Source: Citrobacter tructae
GTDB taxonomy: Bacteria > Pseudomonadota > Gammaproteobacteria > Enterobacterales > Enterobacteriaceae
NCBI RefSeq assembly: GCF_004684345.1
Contig: NZ_CP038469.1
Coordinates: 2,108,001 to 2,172,000 of the forward strand
Length of the DNA: 64,000 nucleotides
Direction: 5' to 3'
Position 1 is the stretch's first letter; every line of letters begins with the position of its first letter. Of this stretch, positions 23,114 to 32,036 are shown piece after piece. The translations under genes and the position numbers were made by a program. Under the pieces are notes generated by a model, which saw only the letters and a list, made by a program, of their open reading frames with translations, was not told the origin of the DNA and made no database searches.

Positions 23114-25403
23114 ACCGCTGGCGGAGTCATCAATCCCGTCGGAAGCGCTGACAGCGGTCTCTCCTGAGCTTCCGGTAGCGACGGCTGAAGATGACAGCCA
23201 ACAGTTGCTGTTAAGCGGCATGAGCTGCGCCAGCTGTGTTTCCCGCGTACAAAATGCGTTGCAAAACGTACCGGGCGTCACACAGGCACGGGTAAACCTG
23301 GCGGAGCGTACTGCGCTGGTGATGGGCAGTGCATCCGCCGCAGATTTAGTCCAGGCGGTTGAAAAAGCAGGCTACGGTGCGGAGGCGATCGAAGATGACG
23401 TTAAGCGTCGCGAACGCCAGCAGGAAACAGCCGTTGCTACCATGAAACGCTTCCGCTGGCAGGCCGCCGTCGCACTGCTGTTGGGCGTACCGGTCATGGT
23501 GTGGGGCATGATTGGCGATAACATGATGGTCACCGCTGATAACCGCAGCCTGTGGCTGGTGATTGGTCTGGCAACGCTTGCTGTGATGGTCTTCGCGGGC
23601 GGTCATTTCTACCGCAGCGCGTGGAAAAGCCTGATGAACGGCACCGCCACCATGGATACACTGGTGGCGCTGGGTACAGGTGTAGCATGGATCTATTCCA
23701 TGAGTGTCAACCTCTGGCCGCAGTGGTTCCCGATGGAAGCACGACACCTTTATTATGAAGCCAGTGCGATGATTATTGGTCTGATTAACCTCGGACATAT
23801 GCTGGAAGCCCGCGCCCGCCAACGCTCTTCCAAAGCACTGGAAAAACTGCTCGACCTCACGCCACCGACGGCGCGCGTGGTGACGGAAGAAGGCGAAAAA
23901 AACGTGCCGCTGGCCGACGTTCAGGCAGGCATGTTACTGCGCCTGACTACCGGTGACCGCGTACCGGTAGATGGCGAAATCACCCAGGGCGAAGCCTGGC
24001 TGGATGAAGCCATGCTCACCGGCGAACCGATCCCACAACAAAAAGGTGAAGGCGACAGCGTCCACGCAGGTACCGTGGTTCAGGACGGCAGCGTGCTGTT
24101 CCGCGCCAGCGCCGTGGGTAGCCACACCACACTGTCGCGTATTATTCGCATGGTCCGTCAGGCGCAAAGCAGCAAACCTGAGATTGGCAAGCTGGCCGAC
24201 CGCATCTCCTCGGTGTTCGTTCCGGTGGTGGTGGTTATTGCACTGGTCAGCGCCGCTATCTGGTATTTCTTTGGCCCGGCCCCGCAAATTGTCTACACGC
24301 TGGTGATTGCCACCACCGTACTGATTATCGCCTGCCCTTGCGCATTGGGCCTGGCAACGCCGATGTCGATTATTTCCGGTGTCGGTCGTGCCGCAGAGTT
24401 TGGGGTTCTGGTACGTGATGCCGATGCACTACAGCGTGCCAGCACACTGGATACCGTGGTATTTGATAAAACCGGGACGCTGACCGAAGGTAAACCACAG
24501 GTTGTCGCCATCAAAACGTTTGGCAATACCGATGAAGCGCTGGCAATTCGTCTGGCAGCGGCCCTTGAACAGGGTTCCAGCCACCCGTTGGCCCGCGCGA
24601 TTCTGGACAAAGCCGGTGATGTCACGCTGCCGCAGGTCAACGGTTTCCGCACGCTGCGCGGTTTGGGCGTCAGCGGCGAAGCGGAAGGGCATACGCTGCT
24701 GTTGGGCAACCAGGCACTGCTCAATGAACAGAAGGTAATCACTACAGAGATGGAAGCCGAAATCACCGCACAGGCCTCTCAGGGTTCAACCCCGGTCCTG
24801 CTGGCGATTGACGGCAAAGTGGCCGCGCTACTCGCGGTACGTGACCCACTGCGCAGCGACAGCGTGGCGGCACTGCAGCGTTTGCACCGCGCCGGGTATC
24901 GTCTGGTGATGCTCACCGGTGACAACCCGACTACCGCTAACGCCATTGCCAAAGAAGCGGGCATTGACGAAGTGATCGCGGGTGTCCTGCCGGATGGTAA
25001 AGCCGAAGCGATTAAACGCCTGCAAAGCCAGGGACGTCAGGTCGCAATGGTTGGTGATGGGATTAACGATGCTCCGGCACTCGCCCAAGCCGACGTAGGG
25101 ATTGCGATGGGTGGCGGTAGCGATGTCGCCATTGAAACCGCGGCGATTACGCTGATGCGCCATAGTCTGATGGGCGTGGCAGACGCACTGTCTATCTCGC
25201 GGGCCACGCTGCGTAACATGAAGCAGAACCTGCTCGGCGCGTTTATCTATAACAGCATCGGCATCCCCGTTGCCGCCGGGATCCTGTGGCCGTTTACCGG
25301 AACTCTGCTCAACCCGGTGGTTGCCGGGGCGGCGATGGCGCTCTCGTCTATAACAGTAGTGAGCAACGCCAACCGGTTGTTACGCTTTAAACCGAAAGAG
25401 TAA
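22902..25403 (+). CDS. copA: Copper-exporting P1B-type ATPase CopA
   Basis: The 833-aa inner membrane pump exports Cu(I) from the cytoplasm. It has two N-terminal heavy-metal domains, LSCGHC (Cys14/Cys17) and MSCASC (near 110), eight TM segments, the ion-binding CPC motif in IIACPCALGLATP, the phosphorylation motif DKTGTLTEG, and the hinge motif GDGINDAPALAQADVGIAMG. AGGAG precedes the start. It is driven by a CueR promoter. A slippery sequence after the first metal domain allows a second, short product (separate entry). Confidence 0.97.
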   Translation: MSQTIDLTLDGLSCGHCVKRVKESLEQRPDVEQADVTVTQAHITGSASAEALIETIKQAGYGAELSHPKAKPLAESSIPSEALTAVSPELPVATAEDDSQQLLLSGMSCASCVSRVQNALQNVPGVTQARVNLAERTALVMGSASAADLVQAVEKAGYGAEAIEDDVKRRERQQETAVATMKRFRWQAAVALLLGVPVMVWGMIGDNMMVTADNRSLWLVIGLATLAVMVFAGGHFYRSAWKSLMNGTATMDTLVALGTGVAWIYSMSVNLWPQWFPMEARHLYYEASAMIIGLINLGHMLEARARQRSSKALEKLLDLTPPTARVVTEEGEKNVPLADVQAGMLLRLTTGDRVPVDGEITQGEAWLDEAMLTGEPIPQQKGEGDSVHAGTVVQDGSVLFRASAVGSHTTLSRIIRMVRQAQSSKPEIGKLADRISSVFVPVVVVIALVSAAIWYFFGPAPQIVYTLVIATTVLIIACPCALGLATPMSIISGVGRAAEFGVLVRDADALQRASTLDTVVFDKTGTLTEGKPQVVAIKTFGNTDEALAIRLAAALEQGSSHPLARAILDKAGDVTLPQVNGFRTLRGLGVSGEAEGHTLLLGNQALLNEQKVITTEMEAEITAQASQGSTPVLLAIDGKVAALLAVRDPLRSDSVAALQRLHRAGYRLVMLTGDNPTTANAIAKEAGIDEVIAGVLPDGKAEAIKRLQSQGRQVAMVGDGINDAPALAQADVGIAMGGGSDVAIETAAITLMRHSLMGVADALSISRATLRNMKQNLLGAFIYNSIGIPVAAGILWPFTGTLLNPVVAGAAMALSSITVVSNANRLLRFKPKE

Positions 25404-25409
25404 GCCTTT

Positions 25410-25440
25410 GCCGGATACCGTTCATTAACGCGTATCCGGC
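25410..25440. repeat. REP element after copA
   Basis: GCCGGATAC and GTATCCGGC form a 9-bp stem with a 13-nt loop, the standard REP core. It begins 7 bp after the copA stop and may end or protect the transcript. Confidence 0.75.
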
Positions 25441-25514
25441 ATTTCATCATCGGGTGAACTTATTGCGACTTTCCTGACCACGCGCTAGCATGGGATTTTT
25501 CAACGGGAGGCCGC

Positions 25515-26309
25515 ATGGATCTGTTATACCGGGTAAAAGCATTATGGTCTGCACTGCGCGGCCACCATTATACCTGGCCTGCTATAGACATCTCGTTGCC
25601 CGGCAATCGCCATTTTCATCTGATTGGCAGTATTCATATGGGCAGCCGTGAAATGGCCCCCCTGCCAGCAAAACTACTGAAAAAACTCAACCGCGCTGAC
25701 GCGCTGATCGTTGAAGCCGATGTTTCCGGAGACGATGCGCCGTTTGCTAACCTCCCCACTTTTGCTGCACTGGAAGACCGCATCAACGACGAGCAGCTCA
25801 GCCATCTGCAGAAAGTCAGCGCAGAGCTGGGTATTTCCCCTTCCCTGTTTTCCACCCAGCCTTTGTGGCAAATCGCCATGATATTACAGGCAACCCAGGC
25901 GCAGCAGCTGGGATTACGCGCGGAGTACGGGATTGATTACCAACTGCTGAAAGCGGCAAAACAGGCGCAGAAACCGATCGTTGAGCTTGAAGGTGCATCC
26001 AGTCAGATTGACCTGTTATGTCAGCTGCCGGATAACGGTCTGGCGTTGCTGGACGATACCCTGACGCACTGGCACACCAATGCCCGACTGCTGCAGCAGA
26101 TGATGGGATGGTGGTTAAAAACGCCGCCGCAGAATAGCGATCTCACATTACCCAATACATTCAGTCAGTCGTTATATGACGTCCTGATGCACCAGCGTAA
26201 TCTGGCCTGGCGGGACAAACTCTACGCGATGCCTGCGGGCCACTATGTGGTGGCAGTTGGCGCACTGCATCTTTATGGCGAAGGGAATTTACCGGAGATG
26301 TTGCGATAA
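25515..26309 (+). CDS. ybaP: TraB/GumN-family protein YbaP
   Basis: The 264-aa protein has the family motif GSIHMGS (GxxH, about 38-44) and a second conserved histidine region near the C-terminus (VVAVGALHLYGEGNLPE), the likely metal sites of this TIKI/EreA/PrgY-related hydrolase fold. Enzyme activity is unproven in bacteria. The start is preceded by GGGAGG. Its stop codon overlaps the 3' end of the ChiX sRNA gene on the other strand. Confidence 0.92.
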   Translation: MDLLYRVKALWSALRGHHYTWPAIDISLPGNRHFHLIGSIHMGSREMAPLPAKLLKKLNRADALIVEADVSGDDAPFANLPTFAALEDRINDEQLSHLQKVSAELGISPSLFSTQPLWQIAMILQATQAQQLGLRAEYGIDYQLLKAAKQAQKPIVELEGASSQIDLLCQLPDNGLALLDDTLTHWHTNARLLQQMMGWWLKTPPQNSDLTLPNTFSQSLYDVLMHQRNLAWRDKLYAMPAGHYVVAVGALHLYGEGNLPEMLR

Positions 26310-26389
26310 AAAAATGGCCAATATTTCTATTGGCCCGTCAAAGAGGAATTTCATCGTTATTATTATGCCGATGCTTAAAGCGTCGGTGT
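26308..26389 (-). ncRNA. chiX: Small regulatory RNA ChiX (MicM/SroB)
   Basis: The minus-strand sequence starts ACACCGACGCTTTAAGC and ends with a terminator hairpin (GGCCAATA/TATTGGCC, loop of 4) plus seven T. The central stretch GAAATTCCTCTTTGACGGGC is the same as the E. coli ChiX seed that pairs with chiP and the chb leader to silence chitoporin and chitobiose genes. Length (82 nt) and position between ybaP and ybaK agree with E. coli ChiX. The 5' hairpin differs by a few compensatory changes. The RNA would act with Hfq. Its last bases overlap the ybaP stop codon. Confidence 0.93.
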
Positions 26390-26395
26390 AGATCG

Positions 26396-26424
26396 ATTGT
26401 CGCTCAAAGTCAGCATCCTGCCAA
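26396..26424 (-). promoter_or_regulatory. chiX promoter
   Basis: On the minus strand, TTGGCA (26419-26424), a 17-bp spacer and GACAAT (26396-26401) place the start of transcription about 7 nt downstream, at the first base of ChiX. Confidence 0.75.
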
Positions 26425-26510
26425 TACTAATGCGCAAGATGGTACTATTTTTTAGACCGCCATCAGGCGTATGCTTTAGCCGTATTTTGTCTGAGCTAGG
26501 AAAAATTGCT

Positions 26511-26990
26511 ATGACACCCGCTGTTAAATTGCTCGAAAAAAACAAAATTTCGTTCCAGATCCACACCTACGATCACGATCCGTCCGAGACCAACTTTGGT
26601 GACGAAGTCGTGCGCAAGCTAGGTCTGAACGCGGACCAGGTCTACAAAACGCTGCTGGTTGCCGTGAATGGCGATATGAAACATCTGGCCGTAGCCGTCA
26701 CGCCGGTGGCAGGTCAGTTGGATCTGAAAAAGGTCGCCAAGGCGCTGGGCGCGAAAAAGGTCGACATGGCCGACCCAATGGTGGCTCAACGTACAACCGG
26801 TTATCTGGTAGGGGGCATCAGCCCGCTGGGGCAGAAAAAAAAATTGCCGACGCTCATCGACGCGCCAGCCCAAACGTTTGACACCATTTATGTTTCCGGC
26901 GGCAAACGCGGGCTGGACATCGAACTGGCGGCGGGCGATCTGGCGAAAATTCTGGATGCTACATTCGCCGATATCGCGCGCCGGGATTAA
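26511..26990 (+). CDS. ybaK: Cys-tRNA(Pro)/Cys-tRNA(Cys) deacylase YbaK
   Basis: The 159-aa free-standing editing enzyme hydrolyses cysteine mischarged on tRNA-Pro. It has the YbaK/ProXp fold with the conserved lysine in DQVYKTLLVAV and the run TGYLVGGISPLGQKKKLPT. An in-frame ATG exists at 26397, but that would run through the chiX promoter region; the ATG at 26511 with AGGAAAAA upstream gives the E. coli protein. Confidence 0.94.
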   Translation: MTPAVKLLEKNKISFQIHTYDHDPSETNFGDEVVRKLGLNADQVYKTLLVAVNGDMKHLAVAVTPVAGQLDLKKVAKALGAKKVDMADPMVAQRTTGYLVGGISPLGQKKKLPTLIDAPAQTFDTIYVSGGKRGLDIELAAGDLAKILDATFADIARRD

Positions 26991-27000
26991 GTACCCGTAG

Positions 27001-27031
27001 GCCGGATAAGGTGCTTGCACCGCCATCCGGC
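27001..27031. repeat. REP element between ybaK and ushA
   Basis: GCCGGAT at one end and ATCCGGC at the other with an imperfect inner stem, 31 bp, between two convergent genes. Confidence 0.78.
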
Positions 27032-27042
27032 ACTCCGCCCTG

Positions 27043-28695
27043 TTATTGCCAGATCACCTCACCCTTCGGCTCATACTCACCGACATCCAACGGTGAATTT
27101 TTCTGCACGTACTCTTTCAACACTTCCGCATCAATAAATCCAGTATTCACATAGCCCGGCTTGTTATCAATTCGCGGATAGCCGTCACCGCCGGTGGCGT
27201 TGAAACTCAGCGTTGCCATGCGATAGGTTTTTGTCGGATCGACGGGCTCGCCCTTGATCTTCAAATCGTTCAGTTTGCCGTCTTTCGCCACAAAACTAAC
27301 GTTGGCAAATTGCGGGTAAGCACCAGAGTCCGGCTTCATTTGCGCGACGGCGGTCAGATAGTCAATCACCTCTTTGCCGCTCATATCGGCATACACCACG
27401 ATGTTGCCAAACGGCTGCACCTTGAGCACACTTTTATAGGTAATGTCTCCGCCTTCAATAGAGTCACGAACACCGCCGCCGCTCATCACGCCAAAATCAG
27501 CGCTGGTACGCGCCATTTGTGCAGCCAGCAGCAGACGTCCCATATTGGTCTGCACAAAACGGACTTTACTGCGATCTCCTTCCAGACGCCCGTTGACGCT
27601 ACCAATTTTTACCTCCAGCTGCGCTTTGCCTTTATTCTGGAACGGCGTCAGCAACGAGAGCATTTGCTGATTTTCAGCGATTTCCGGGGTGAAAAGTACG
27701 CGCTCACTTTTACCGTTATCCCAGGTCACTTTCTTCTTCAGGTTTACCGGAATGAGCTGGTAGTTAACCATTTTCATTTCGCCATTGCGGAATTCAAAGT
27801 CCGCGCGGCCTACATATTTTCCCCACTCATGCGCCTGCACGATCCAGATACCGTTTTGCTTATCGGGCGCACACGGGGTTCCCGGTACGTAATCAACCTG
27901 CTTTTTGTTTTCGGATGCCATGCATACCGGATCCTGTGAGTGACCACCCACAATCATCGCCAGCGCGCCTGCGGGCAGGCTGCGCGCCATTTCCACATCG
28001 CCAGGGGCGTTCGAGCCGTGGTTGCCGTTGTCGTAATGTCCCATGTGAGTGGTGGCAATAATGACGTCGGGCTTTTCACCCATATTGAGTTCCTGGATCA
28101 CCAGCTTCGCTTCGTCCGCGGGTTTGCGGAACTCGATATCGGTGAAAAATTCCGGATTACCAATTTTCGCCGTGTCGTCAGTGGTTAAACCGATAACGGC
28201 AATTTTTAAATCCTGGCGCTTAAAGATGGCCCAGGGTTTAAATAAACGCTCGCCGGTGCTTTTCTGGTAGATATTAGCGGAGAGAAACGGGAATTTAGCC
28301 CATTTTTCCTGCTGTCGCAGCACGGTAAGCGGATTATCAAATTCGTGGTTTCCCACCGCCATCGCGTCATAGCCTACCAGGTTCATACCGCGAAAATCAG
28401 GTTCAGCATCCTGGAGATCAGACTCCGGTACGCCGGTATTAATATCGCCGCCGGAAAGCAGCAGCACGCTTCCGCCTTCGGCTGCAACCTCGTGACGAAT
28501 ACCGTCCACCAGCGTTTTTTGCGCTGAAAGCCCGTATTCGCCGTATTCGCTGCGCCAGAAGTGGCCGTGGTGATCGTTGGTATGCAGAATGGTTATTTTA
28601 TAGGTTTTATCTTTTTCGTACGCCTGAGCAGGCTGACCTGCCAGCGCAAATGCGGCAAATAATGCCAGCGCCACGCCCCGTTTCAAAAATTTCAT
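27043..28695 (-). CDS. ushA: Periplasmic UDP-sugar hydrolase / 5'-nucleotidase UshA
   Basis: The 550-aa precursor has a 25-residue signal peptide ending AQA. The N-terminal metallophosphatase domain shows TNDHHGHFW, GGDINTG, GNHEFDNP and TTHMGHY, which bind two metal ions; the C-terminal substrate domain contains MSGGGVRDSI and the NATGGDGYP region. It breaks down UDP-glucose and nucleotides outside the cell membrane for salvage. Divergent from fsr, as in E. coli. Confidence 0.96.
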   Translation of the reverse strand: MKFLKRGVALALFAAFALAGQPAQAYEKDKTYKITILHTNDHHGHFWRSEYGEYGLSAQKTLVDGIRHEVAAEGGSVLLLSGGDINTGVPESDLQDAEPDFRGMNLVGYDAMAVGNHEFDNPLTVLRQQEKWAKFPFLSANIYQKSTGERLFKPWAIFKRQDLKIAVIGLTTDDTAKIGNPEFFTDIEFRKPADEAKLVIQELNMGEKPDVIIATTHMGHYDNGNHGSNAPGDVEMARSLPAGALAMIVGGHSQDPVCMASENKKQVDYVPGTPCAPDKQNGIWIVQAHEWGKYVGRADFEFRNGEMKMVNYQLIPVNLKKKVTWDNGKSERVLFTPEIAENQQMLSLLTPFQNKGKAQLEVKIGSVNGRLEGDRSKVRFVQTNMGRLLLAAQMARTSADFGVMSGGGVRDSIEGGDITYKSVLKVQPFGNIVVYADMSGKEVIDYLTAVAQMKPDSGAYPQFANVSFVAKDGKLNDLKIKGEPVDPTKTYRMATLSFNATGGDGYPRIDNKPGYVNTGFIDAEVLKEYVQKNSPLDVGEYEPKGEVIWQ

Positions 28696-28857
28696 GCTTC
28701 TCTCCCTGACTCAATATCAACCGCTGAAATTACAATGATATGAAATAATAGCCGAAAATGTTTTCAGAAATGAGACTTCCTTCAAACACCTTCCGCAGGT
28801 ATGTTAGTCGGATAATAATTACACCTGCTCCTATCTCACCATTATTGAAGTGGACCT

Positions 28858-30078
28858 ATGGCAACGAATCAAACCGCTCAACCGCTCCCCGGCTCTGCTG
28901 CGCCGTCGCAAAAAGCACGCACCTCATTTGGCATTTTAGGAGCGATCAGTCTCTCCCATCTGTTAAACGATATGATCCAGTCGCTGATCCTGGCGATTTA
29001 TCCGCTGTTGCAGTCAGAGTTCTCGCTGAGCTTTATGCAGATCGGGATGATTACCCTGACCTTCCAGCTCACCTCCTCCCTGCTTCAACCGGTGGTGGGT
29101 TACTGGACAGATAAATATCCGATGCCGTGGTCGCTACCTATTGGCATGTGCTTTACGCTGAGCGGGCTGGTGTTGCTGGCGATGGCTGGCAACTTCCACA
29201 TGGTACTGCTCGCCGCCGCGCTGGTCGGTACGGGTTCATCGGTGTTTCACCCGGAATCGTCCCGCGTGGCGCGGATGGCCTCCGGTGGTCGTCATGGTCT
29301 TGCCCAGTCTATTTTCCAGGTTGGCGGCAACTTCGGCAGCTCTCTGGGGCCATTGCTGGCAGCTGTCATCATCGCGCCATACGGTAAGGGTAATGTAGCG
29401 TGGTTCGTGCTGGCAGCATTGTTAGCGATTGTGGTGCTGGCGCAAATCAGCCGTTGGTATGCAGCCCAACATCGGATGAGCAAAGGTAAGCCGAAAGTCG
29501 CCATCGTTAACCCACTGCCGCGGAACAAAGTGGTGCTGGCGATTAGCATTCTGTTGGTGCTGATTTTCTCCAAATATTTCTATATGGCGAGCATCAGCAG
29601 CTATTACACCTTTTATCTGATGCAAAAATTCGGATTATCGGTACAAAACGCGCAGTTCCACCTGTTTGCCTTCCTGTTTGCCGTTGCGGCCGGGACGGTA
29701 ATTGGCGGACCGCTAGGCGATAAGATCGGCAGAAAATATGTTATTTGGGGCTCTATCCTCGGCGTAGCGCCATTTACCCTCGTTTTACCCTACGCAACGC
29801 TTGAATGGACCGGGATTTTAACCGTGATCATTGGTTTTATCCTTGCATCAGCCTTTTCTGCCATTCTGGTCTACGCACAGGAGCTGCTTCCGGGACGTAT
29901 CGGCATGGTTTCTGGGCTGTTTTTCGGTTTTGCCTTTGGCATGGGTGGCTTAGGTGCTGCTGTGTTAGGGCTGGTTGCCGACCATACCAGTATAGATTTG
30001 GTCTACAAAATATGTGCTTTCCTGCCACTTCTTGGGATACTGACCATATTCTTACCTGATAACCGACATAAAGCCTGA
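28858..30078 (+). CDS. fsr: MFS efflux protein Fsr (fosmidomycin resistance)
   Basis: The 406-aa inner membrane protein has 12 hydrophobic segments and the MFS loop motif GPLGDKIGRKYVIW between TM 8 and 9. In E. coli it confers fosmidomycin resistance when amplified. It stands alone between ushA and ybaL. Confidence 0.93.
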   Translation: MATNQTAQPLPGSAAPSQKARTSFGILGAISLSHLLNDMIQSLILAIYPLLQSEFSLSFMQIGMITLTFQLTSSLLQPVVGYWTDKYPMPWSLPIGMCFTLSGLVLLAMAGNFHMVLLAAALVGTGSSVFHPESSRVARMASGGRHGLAQSIFQVGGNFGSSLGPLLAAVIIAPYGKGNVAWFVLAALLAIVVLAQISRWYAAQHRMSKGKPKVAIVNPLPRNKVVLAISILLVLIFSKYFYMASISSYYTFYLMQKFGLSVQNAQFHLFAFLFAVAAGTVIGGPLGDKIGRKYVIWGSILGVAPFTLVLPYATLEWTGILTVIIGFILASAFSAILVYAQELLPGRIGMVSGLFFGFAFGMGGLGAAVLGLVADHTSIDLVYKICAFLPLLGILTIFLPDNRHKA

Positions 30079-30082
30079 TTTT

Positions 30083-30113
30083 ATGACGGCCAAAAGTAAA
30101 CTTTGGCCGTCAT
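30083..30113 (+). terminator. Hairpin after fsr
   Basis: A 12-bp stem ATGACGGCCAAA/TTTGGCCGTCAT with a 7-nt loop begins 4 bp after the fsr stop. No real T run follows, so termination may be partial. Confidence 0.55.
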
Positions 30114-30303
30114 CACTTACAGTGACCATCAGCGTTTGCTCTATGCATACCCCCACAGTTTTCCGATCCGTGCCTTTTTACGCCTAAATTCCCATTTTTA
30201 TCAAATTTCAATAATTATTCATAAACATAAACATTAAAATTGTCATAAACTATTACTCGGAATTAGGGTTTTCAGGATCATCACAGCAACCAAAGGAGAC
30301 GGA

Positions 30304-31980
30304 ATGCATCACGCCACCCCGCTTATCACCACCATTGTTGGTGGCCTTGTGCTCGCTTTTATATTTGGCATGCTTGCCAATAAACTGCGTATTTCTCCTC
30401 TGGTGGGATATCTGTTAGCGGGCGTTCTGGCCGGTCCATTTACACCTGGTTTTGTTGCTGATACTAAGCTTGCGCCGGAATTGGCGGAACTTGGCGTGAT
30501 CCTGCTGATGTTTGGTGTGGGACTGCACTTTTCGTTGAAGGACCTGATGGCGGTAAAGTCCATCGCCATTCCCGGGGCGATCGCCCAGATAGCCGTGGCG
30601 ACGTTGCTGGGTATGGCGCTTTCAGCAGTGCTCGGATGGTCGCTGATGGTCGGTATCGTCTTTGGATTATGTCTGTCAACCGCCAGTACCGTGGTGTTAC
30701 TGCGTGCGCTTGAAGAACGGCAGTTGATTGACAGCCAGCGCGGGCAAATCGCCATTGGCTGGTTGATTGTCGAAGACTTGATGATGGTGCTGACGCTGGT
30801 TCTCCTGCCAGCCATCGCCGGTATGCTGGAAAAAGAAGATGTCGGCTTTGCTTCGCTGGCCGTCGATATGGGCATAACCATCGGTAAAGTGGTGGCGTTT
30901 ATCGCCATTATGATGCTGGTTGGCCGTCGCCTGGTTCCGTGGATTATGGCCCGCAGTGCCGCCACGGGCTCGCGTGAACTGTTTACCTTGTCGGTGCTGG
31001 CTCTCGCCTTAGGTATCGCTTTTGGTGCCGTGGAGGTGTTCGACGTTTCCTTCGCTCTGGGCGCGTTCTTCGCTGGTATGGTGCTAAACGAGTCTGAGCT
31101 GAGTCACCGTGCGGCGCATGACACTCTGCCTCTGCGCGATGCTTTTGCGGTACTGTTCTTTGTTTCCGTCGGCATGTTATTCGACCCATTAGTTCTGATT
31201 CAGCAACCGCTGGCAGTGCTGGGCACGCTGGCGATTATCATCTTTGGTAAATCTCTTGCAGCCTATTTCCTGGTACGCCTGTTCGGTCACTCCCAGCGCA
31301 CAGCGCTCACCATTGCCACCAGCCTGGCGCAGATTGGTGAATTTGCCTTTATTCTCGCAGGCCTTGGAATGGCGCTTGGCCTGTTACCGCAGGCTGGACA
31401 AAACCTAGTGCTAGCTGGGGCAATCCTGTCCATCATGCTGAATCCAGTCCTGTTCGCCGTGCTGGAAAAATACCTCGCGAAAACCGAAACACTGGAAGAG
31501 CAGACGCTGGAAGAAGCTATCGAAGAAGAGAAGCAGATCCCGGTCGATATTTGCAATCATGCCCTGCTGGTTGGCTTTGGCCGCGTCGGCAGTCTGCTCG
31601 GGGAAAAGTTGATGGCTGCGGGTATTCCGCTGGTGGTTATTGAAACGTCACGTACTCGCGTTGACGAGCTGCGTGAACGCGGGATCCGCGCCGTGCTGGG
31701 CAATGCGGCCAACGAAGAGATCATGAACCTTGCGCATCTGGACTGCGCGCGCTGGCTGCTGCTGACCATCCCCAACGGTTATGAAGCGGGTGAGATTGTC
31801 GCTTCCGCACGTGAGAAATGCCCTTCGATTGAGATTATCGCCCGCGCGCATTATGACGATGAGGTGGAATACATCACCGAGCGCGGTGCTAATCAGGTGG
31901 TGATGGGCGAACGTGAGATCGCCCGCACCATGCTGGAACTGATTGAAACACCGCCCGCAGGTGAAGTGGTGACGGGTTAA
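30304..31980 (+). CDS. ybaL: Kef-type cation:proton antiporter YbaL
   Basis: The 558-aa protein has an N-terminal CPA2 antiporter domain of about 12 TM segments (residues 1-390), an acidic linker (ETLEEQTLEEAIEEEKQ) and a C-terminal TrkA-N/RCK domain (about 415-540) with the nucleotide-binding motif LVGFGRVGSLLGEKL. The substrate ion is not established. The start has AAAGGAG upstream. About 225 bp upstream of it hold only the fsr hairpin and an AT-rich promoter region. Confidence 0.93.
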   Translation: MHHATPLITTIVGGLVLAFIFGMLANKLRISPLVGYLLAGVLAGPFTPGFVADTKLAPELAELGVILLMFGVGLHFSLKDLMAVKSIAIPGAIAQIAVATLLGMALSAVLGWSLMVGIVFGLCLSTASTVVLLRALEERQLIDSQRGQIAIGWLIVEDLMMVLTLVLLPAIAGMLEKEDVGFASLAVDMGITIGKVVAFIAIMMLVGRRLVPWIMARSAATGSRELFTLSVLALALGIAFGAVEVFDVSFALGAFFAGMVLNESELSHRAAHDTLPLRDAFAVLFFVSVGMLFDPLVLIQQPLAVLGTLAIIIFGKSLAAYFLVRLFGHSQRTALTIATSLAQIGEFAFILAGLGMALGLLPQAGQNLVLAGAILSIMLNPVLFAVLEKYLAKTETLEEQTLEEAIEEEKQIPVDICNHALLVGFGRVGSLLGEKLMAAGIPLVVIETSRTRVDELRERGIRAVLGNAANEEIMNLAHLDCARWLLLTIPNGYEAGEIVASAREKCPSIEIIARAHYDDEVEYITERGANQVVMGEREIARTMLELIETPPAGEVVTG

Positions 31981-31991
31981 CCAAAACGTAG

Positions 31992-32018
31992 GCCCGGTGA
32001 GCGATAACACCACCGGGC
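31992..32018. repeat. REP-like palindrome between ybaL and gsk
   Basis: GCCCGGTG and CACCGGGC form an 8-bp stem with an 11-nt loop between convergent genes, so it may also terminate both. Confidence 0.65.
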
Positions 32019-32036
32019 AATTTCACGCAATGCCCC

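Noticed and set aside
25404..25514. A ybaQ-like gene between copA and ybaP, as in E. coli
   Set aside because: The gap has only 111 bp and holds a REP element; no such reading frame exists.
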